From Xiphias gladius (Eukaryota > Chordata > Actinopteri > Istiophoriformes > Xiphiidae), in NCBI RefSeq assembly GCF_016859285.1, contig NC_053416.1:407501-471500 (forward strand): a stretch of 64,000 bases of DNA, read 5' to 3'. Of the stretch, positions 58,926-64,000 are shown piece after piece. Each line of letters begins with the position of its first letter. Within the stretch, counting starts at the first letter, position 1. The notes under the pieces were generated by a model. That model was not told the DNA's origin. It worked only from the letters and a program-made list of their open reading frames with translations, and did not search any database. A program made the position numbers and the translations under genes.

Positions 58926-60682
58926 ACTTTATAAACTCTGCTGTGGCCCAGACTATAAACTCACCTCCTCTACCGAACAGCTCAGGCAGTTTCGTCCAGC
59001 TCCATATTTGTCTTTTCTCTTCTTACTTCAGTAGATTTTCTCAACAACGTTAACACAACGTGTGAGATCGATGAAAACCACCCGGCTTCATTCCTCTGCC
59101 TCCAGATGGAGCAGAATGGGTGGGTTCTTATCAGTGGGCTCTTATTATGTTTGTGCCATTAAAGATAAAGTCGGTGAAACAGTTTGATGAATCCGACTTG
59201 AATCCTTTCTACAAACAAACCTGACAAAAAGAAGAGAAGAACAGAAAATGTTCCCGCATGAAGCTCAGCGTTTCACGTGGGCTCCGGTTTCCTTACTGGC
59301 AGAAAACACATCTCCCACAACCTGCTCAAGGGCCCTGACCACATGCAGCCGGTCTCTGACGCAGTGTGTGTGTCTGTGTGTGTTGTTCTTCAGTGATGCA
59401 ATAGATTTTAACTGCTGTGGATTTTACTTGGCTCTGTGCACCGACACTGTCATTAAAAATCTGCTGTGTGGGCAGGAGGGTTGACTGGTGCAGTGTGTGT
59501 GTGTGTGTGTGTTAGCTTGGCTCATCTTATGTCCTTCGTTATTCTTGCGTCTGCTACCTTCACGGACCATTGTACCAGCGGAATATTTCAGGTGTCAGCT
59601 CATTAAATCCTGATTTCTATGACCCTTCAGGTTTCTGATTGGTTTCCTTTCAGCTGCTGGTTTCACTTCATTAAATAAAAACGAGCTGCTGCAGAGAGAG
59701 AATCCATCACAGCTTGTCGTTTTAAATCAACACTAAAGCCTCGCCGTGTAGCAGAGACCTGTGATCCAGGTCACTCCAGAACCTGTGGACCATGTAACAG
59801 TGTCCTGATAGGTGAAGGCTGTGGATGAGATAGAGATGAAGAACTTTAACGGAGGCAGAATTCATATGTAAAAACCTTAAGTCCATTATTTTCTCTATGA
59901 AGCTTTGTGCTGCATTCAGGCGCAATGAAAGGAATAAAGGTGGTTTCCGTTGTGTCTTTCTTTGAGAGCTATGAACATTTTTCCAGGTACTGACCAACAC
60001 TTGGTCTTGATTTGATGTATTGATCGATGTCATTGATTCCTCTCTGCAGCGTTCCGTGTGTTGGGCTGCGTGTGGTGAAAACCAGCAGAGGTCTGTATAT
60101 AAAACATTACAGGTAAATTAACTAAACAAGAGCCACAATCATAAGAACAAGAGCACATCCTTAATATTATCATTTTAATTTATTACTAAATATTATATTC
60201 TCTTAATAAAGAAGAACCGATAAACAACCGGATTCGTGAGTGACAGGCTGAGCAGCCAATCAGGAGCTCGCTCAGGTGTGCTGTCGCCCCAACAGCTGAA
60301 GAACCACCACCACTGTGTTCACCGTGTCCAGCTGTTTTCAATGGAAAGTTCATGCTAATCTGAATTTGTGTGACATCACCACTCAACTATTTACATAAAT
60401 ACAAGGTTTTTATGATCAAAATCCCACCTACCTCTAACTTCTATGTGTCTTCACGAAGGCCGTCATCAGGGAGGATCCTGGAATAAACTCACTCCTGTCA
60501 ACTCTGTGCAATTTAACGGAAACTGAAGTTGGGCAGTCGTGTTAGATCATGTCCGTCCTCCCTGTTAACGAGGGAAGACGAAGCGATCCAAGCGGAACAT
60601 TGATGTGGGTTCATTTCACTTTGTGGTGACTCCATCATTTTAACTTTAAACTCCTGGTGTGTCCAGGTCTTTACATCATAAG

Positions 60683-60870
60683 ACGGTTCTCTCTGTCTCT
60701 TTCTCTCTTTGTATCTCTGTCTTTCTGTCTGCCTGTTTCTCTGTATCTCTGTCTTTCTGTCTCTGTATCTTTGTCTCTCTGTCTCTCTGTCTCGCTTTCT
60801 CTCTGTCTTTCTGTCTCTCTGTCTTTTTGTCTCTCTCTCTCTGTGTCTCTGTCTCTTTCTCTCTCTCTCT
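60683..60870. repeat. TC-rich microsatellite (CTCTGTCT type)
   Basis: About 190 bp of CTCTGTCTTTCTGTCTC-like repeats ending in CTCTCTCTCTCTG directly against the Tx1-clade LINE. Confidence 0.93.
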
Positions 60871-61037
60871 GAGCGAGGGTGGACGTGGCGGGAGTTGTGA
60901 ATTGTTTTCTGTGTGTTTCTGGATTATCTCTCCATCTTTTCCTCTGTACATGATCAGGTGAGCTTTATTTTTCTAAATCGGTTTATTGATTGGTTTGCCG
61001 ATCGATCGGTGGTTTTGTCAGGAGGTCTTCGGGAGTG

Positions 61038-62241
61038 ATGGCGTCCTCCGAGACGCCACCCCCGTCTATCCGGCAGGGAGTGCGGATAGTCCCGCCGGAT
61101 AGCACCGTGACCGTAGAGGAAGTTCCGCTGGCCGCCGGTGAACAGGTGGGACACGATCAGCTGTGTTTCGCCTCCAGAATGAACCGAGCGGTGGTTGTGT
61201 TCCTGAAGGACGAGCCTCAGGTGCATCGTCTGACCGAGAGCGGTGCGTTTATCAGGGAGAATTTCGTACAGGTCTCCCCGCTGTCGGTGCCCTCCACGCG
61301 GATCACCGTATCCGGTGTTCCGCCGTTTATCCCCAATGAATCGCTGGAGACCGAGCTCCGCGGGTTCAGTAAATTCGCCAGCAGGTTCAGGACAGTGAGT
61401 CTGGGATGTAAGGATCCCAAACTGAGGCACGTTCAGTCTCTGAGGCGGCAGGTGTTCATGTTCCTGGACTCGCCGACCCAGACGCTGGAGGTGTCTTTCA
61501 GGGTGAAGCACGGCGATGGCCACTACCTGGTCTACGCCAGCTCAGGCCAGCTCAAATGTTTCGAGTGTGGAGACGTTGGTCACAAACGACTTGCGTGTCC
61601 ACATAGACAACAACTGGTGGAAGCGATGGCGGGCGGGTCCGCCCGGGCCGAGGCACCGGCGGGTGGCCCCACTCGGGCCGAGGCGGCGGCGGATGATTCT
61701 GCTCGGGCCGGGGAGGCGGGTGGGCCCGCAGCTGGGGGGGCAGCACCGGTTCACAGTCCAACAGTAATAACCAGCTACAGGCTTCTGGGACAGCAGAGAA
61801 CCTGAGCAGCTCTCAGTCTGCAGGGGCTGAGGTTAAACAACAGTCAGAAGAAAAAGCTGAAGAAGCTTCTTCCACCAGTCTAATAGTTAAAGATGATACC
61901 GAAGGACAAAGTGTATTCAGTAGCCAGGTATCAGGTGCAGGAGGAGACATGGAGTACGACTCTGAGTCAGACGCTGTATCCATTGGTGAGACTCCTAACA
62001 GGAACACAAACCTCTACTCTCTAGAGGAAATAAATCAGTTCCTGGATGAAACATTTGGAAAATCTGTTAAAGTGACTTCAGAGACACTGACAAGTTCATT
62101 AGATCTGTTGGCATATTAAAAAAACTGGTTGGGTTTGACATTTTGGATGAAAAGAAACGGTTCCGTCTAAGAAAACACGTCACAACTTTGAGGAAAGAAG
62201 CAAAAAGTAAAACTGCTAAAAGGACTAGAAGGTCGCTGACA
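61038..62241 (+). pseudogene. LINE ORF1 (zinc-knuckle nucleic-acid-binding protein)
   Basis: The first 256 codons from ATG 61038 are open to 61805: MASSETPPPSIRQGVRIV, a globular middle (TRITVSGVPPFIPNESLETE), and the CCHC knuckle CFECGDVGHKRLACPH. An Ala/Gly/Arg-rich repeat of (GPTRAEAAA)-type follows. After a frameshift near 61750 the expected acidic tail continues (SLEEINQFLDETFGK) to a basic end (KSKTAKRTRRSLT) near 62241, with a second break near 62085. ORF1 proteins coat LINE RNA. It directly precedes ORF2. Confidence 0.8.
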
Positions 62242-62321
62242 TGATCATGTACCACAAGGTGTTTTTTCCTCTTTACTGTTCCCTGCTTGTCTCATGTCTG
62301 ATGCTCTTCTCTGTCCCCTCA

Positions 62322-63149
62322 ATGCGGAGCCTCAGAATAGGGTCTCTGTCCATCAATGGTGGGAGAGACAAGCACAAAAGAGCTCTAATATCTGAGGTCT
62401 CTGCTCAAAAAAAGATTGATGTGCTGTTTTTACAAGAGACACACACAACTCAGACAGACGAGGTAGATTGGGGTTTATGGTGGGAGGGTTCATATGCCCT
62501 TAGCCATGGCACCAACTCCAGTGCAGGAGTAGCCGTTTTGTTTAAACCAACCAAAAATACAACGGTTCTGTCTTCTACTGAAGTAGTGAAGGGACGGTTG
62601 CTGATGGTCAGAGCAGAAATAGAGAAATCTGTGTTCTGCCTTGTCAACGTATATGCCCCGAACCAGGGGGCCGAAAGAGTAGTCTTGTTCAACAAGCTAC
62701 AAAACAAACTAACGAAACACCATCACGACCAACTCATCATTGGTGGGGACTTCAACTGTACTGTCGACTTTACTGTGGACAGGACAAGCGAGGAACCCCA
62801 CCTGCAGTCATCCCAGAACCTAAACAACATTATAACACAAATAGATCTGCTCGACGCATGGAGGGTCAAACATCCACAGTCCAGACAGGACACATGGGTG
62901 AGGGTCAGAGACGGCACGGTCAGTGCAGCCCGACTGGACAGAATCTATATCTCCCAAAGTCTCAGCTCCAGACTGGTTGAGAGCACAATTAGTCCAGTTG
63001 GGTTCACTGACCATCACTTAGTCAGCATAGATTTGTATATTTCCCCGGGTGAAAGGGTTAAATCCTACTGGAGTTTTAACAACAAACTCCTACCAGACAG
63101 GACTTTCTGCCACTGCTTTGAGCAATTTTGGAAGCAGTGGAAAATTTGA
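62322..63149 (+). CDS. LINE ORF2 fragment, AP endonuclease domain
   Basis: An open endonuclease/exonuclease/phosphatase domain: SLSINGG (Asn), FLQETHTT (catalytic Glu), VYAPNQG, IIGGDFNCTVD (Asp, Asn), LDRIYIS and FTDHHLVSIDLY (terminal Asp-His pair). All catalytic residues are present. The domain nicks target DNA to prime reverse transcription and sets the target choice. The frame starts possibly at 62241 and stops at 63149, where a small indel shifts into the linker (LKLWWEIGKAQI) in another frame. Only ~300 residues of what should be >1000 remain. Confidence 0.85.
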   Translation: MRSLRIGSLSINGGRDKHKRALISEVSAQKKIDVLFLQETHTTQTDEVDWGLWWEGSYALSHGTNSSAGVAVLFKPTKNTTVLSSTEVVKGRLLMVRAEIEKSVFCLVNVYAPNQGAERVVLFNKLQNKLTKHHHDQLIIGGDFNCTVDFTVDRTSEEPHLQSSQNLNNIITQIDLLDAWRVKHPQSRQDTWVRVRDGTVSAARLDRIYISQSLSSRLVESTISPVGFTDHHLVSIDLYISPGERVKSYWSFNNKLLPDRTFCHCFEQFWKQWKI

Positions 63150-63221
63150 CTGACTTCAGTTCACTGAAACTGTGGTGGGAGATTGGCAAAGCACAAATTC
63201 ATGTTTTTTGCCAACAGTTCA

Positions 63222-63356
63222 CCACAACCACAACAACCACGACCACAACAACCACGACCACAACCAAAATCACAACTGCAACCATGACGACAAAAACAAG
63301 AACATTAACAATAATAACAATAATAATAATTATTGTTATATCATTATAATTATTTT
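63222..63356. repeat. (CAACCA)n and AAT-rich repeat
   Basis: CACAACCACAACAACCACGA-type repeats (63222-63290) pass into AATAATAAC/ATT repeats. They mark the 3' edge of the LINE piece. Confidence 0.9.
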
Positions 63357-64000
63357 ATTGATTCTAGGTCAGTATTAGTTTACATCAGGAGCTTGGAGGT
63401 AAAATGAAGTAAAATATAAATTAAGCTGTCAGGTGTGGTCTGCTTTGTTTGATGGGTACTTGAAGTCCAGACCTCATTTTGGCCCCGGGGCCCCTGGGGT
63501 GTTAATCCAGCCATTAAAGCTGAGAACTGAGCAGAGCACTTGATATAGTAATAATGAATCCGTCTCCACGCACGTCACTTCAGGCCTGTTGCCATAGAAA
63601 CATATGATATGAAAACTGTCCTCTGTCTTTCTACGTTTGTCTCCTCTTTCATCTCCTTCCCTTCTCTCCACGGGTCCATCCTCCGTCCGTCTCCTCGTCC
63701 ATTTATTAAACCCTCGTGTCAAATCCACTCCAGCTCGCATTAGCATCCAGCTAACACCAGTCAGTGGTTGCTGATGCTAATTATATTATGCTAATGTGGA
63801 CGGACGGCAGCGAGCGGCACTCACCCATTATCACTGAGTGCTTCCATATAAATGAGCATCTTGCTAACAGGCCTGAAGCTGTTCAGTATGGAGCTAATGA
63901 ACACGATGCTAATGTGAGGCTGAGCGCTCGATAGCACTTGAGCTGCCTGGAGGGATGTCGATCCAGAACGAGATCCACTCCATTCATGTAAAACACGTCC
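63357..64000. other. Intergenic right edge
   Basis: Contains a GGGGCCCC-type repeat scrap (63478-63500). The last 250 bp are rich in TAAT/ATTA and GCTAATG motifs (63735-63930), with no ORF. Confidence 0.45.

Larger units (their letters stand above)
56641..60682. other. Intergenic DNA, no gene recognised
   Basis: Mostly unique sequence. It holds an inverted repeat, a very long CA tract and a short minisatellite, listed separately. ORFs are short and overlap. Confidence 0.5.
60871..63221 (+). mobile_element. Tx1-clade LINE, 5' part (possibly Kibi-like)
   Basis: The element begins GAGCGAGGGTGGACG against a TC microsatellite, then has a short 5' UTR, ORF1 with one zinc knuckle and the start of ORF2 with an AP-type endonuclease. 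It ends at a CAA/CAC repeat shortly after the linker motif LKLWWEIGKAQI; reverse transcriptase is missing. I recall Kibi, a Tx1-clade family, as one that inserts into (TC)n, which fits the 5' junction. A LINE that keeps its 5' end and loses its 3' half is unusual. It carries a few frame breaks and is not autonomous. Confidence 0.85.

Overview
The window looks like teleost fish nuclear DNA. It has long (CA/GT)n tracts, replication-dependent histone genes with animal-type 3' stem-loops, decayed Tc1, L2 (Maui-like) and Tx1-clade elements of the kinds that fill fish genomes, and an intron-bearing adrenergic receptor gene with vertebrate alpha-1B-like sequence. No bacterial, plasmid, CRISPR or viral block was recognised.

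Region 1 (1-2.5 kb) holds a tRNA-Asp(GTC) gene on the minus strand and a decayed Tc1/mariner transposon. Region 2 (2.5-19.7 kb) is a replication-dependent histone cluster: H1(+), H3.2(+), a 4.5-kb spacer, H3.2(-), a broken H1(-), then H2B(-), H4(-) and H2A(-). The first H1-H3 segment (2549-6523) and the second (11048-14887) are an inverted duplication, so the cluster contains a large interrupted palindrome. The H3 proteins of the two arms are identical, while the right-arm H1 has lost about 100 bp and its frame but kept its promoter and stem-loop. Every histone gene, including the broken H1, ends in a canonical 16-nt stem-loop. The cluster supplies all five histone classes for S phase.

Region 3 (19.7-23.4 kb) is repeat-rich intergenic DNA with locally shuffled repeat modules. 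Region 4 (23.4-37.2 kb) is one alpha-1 adrenergic receptor gene on the minus strand (ADRA1B-like, 480 aa) assembled from five exons with matching splice phases. Only the TM6-end intron is expected from mammalian ADRA1 genes. Its introns hold a 1.3-kb polypyrimidine minisatellite, LINE fragments, AT-rich dispersed repeats and a perfect 23-bp hairpin. A 1-kb GA/GATA tract lies just upstream of its GC-rich promoter.

Region 5 (38.4-64 kb) shows no convincing host gene. It holds dispersed repeats, a small MITE, tRNA-derived fragments, a 12-bp GC-rich minisatellite, an L2 LINE 3' tail in which a 58-bp VNTR has expanded, a very long CA repeat, and the 5' half (ORF1 plus endonuclease) of a Tx1-clade LINE that abuts a TC-rich microsatellite. 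All calls come from reading the sequence; family names for repeats rest on remembered motifs and were not searched.
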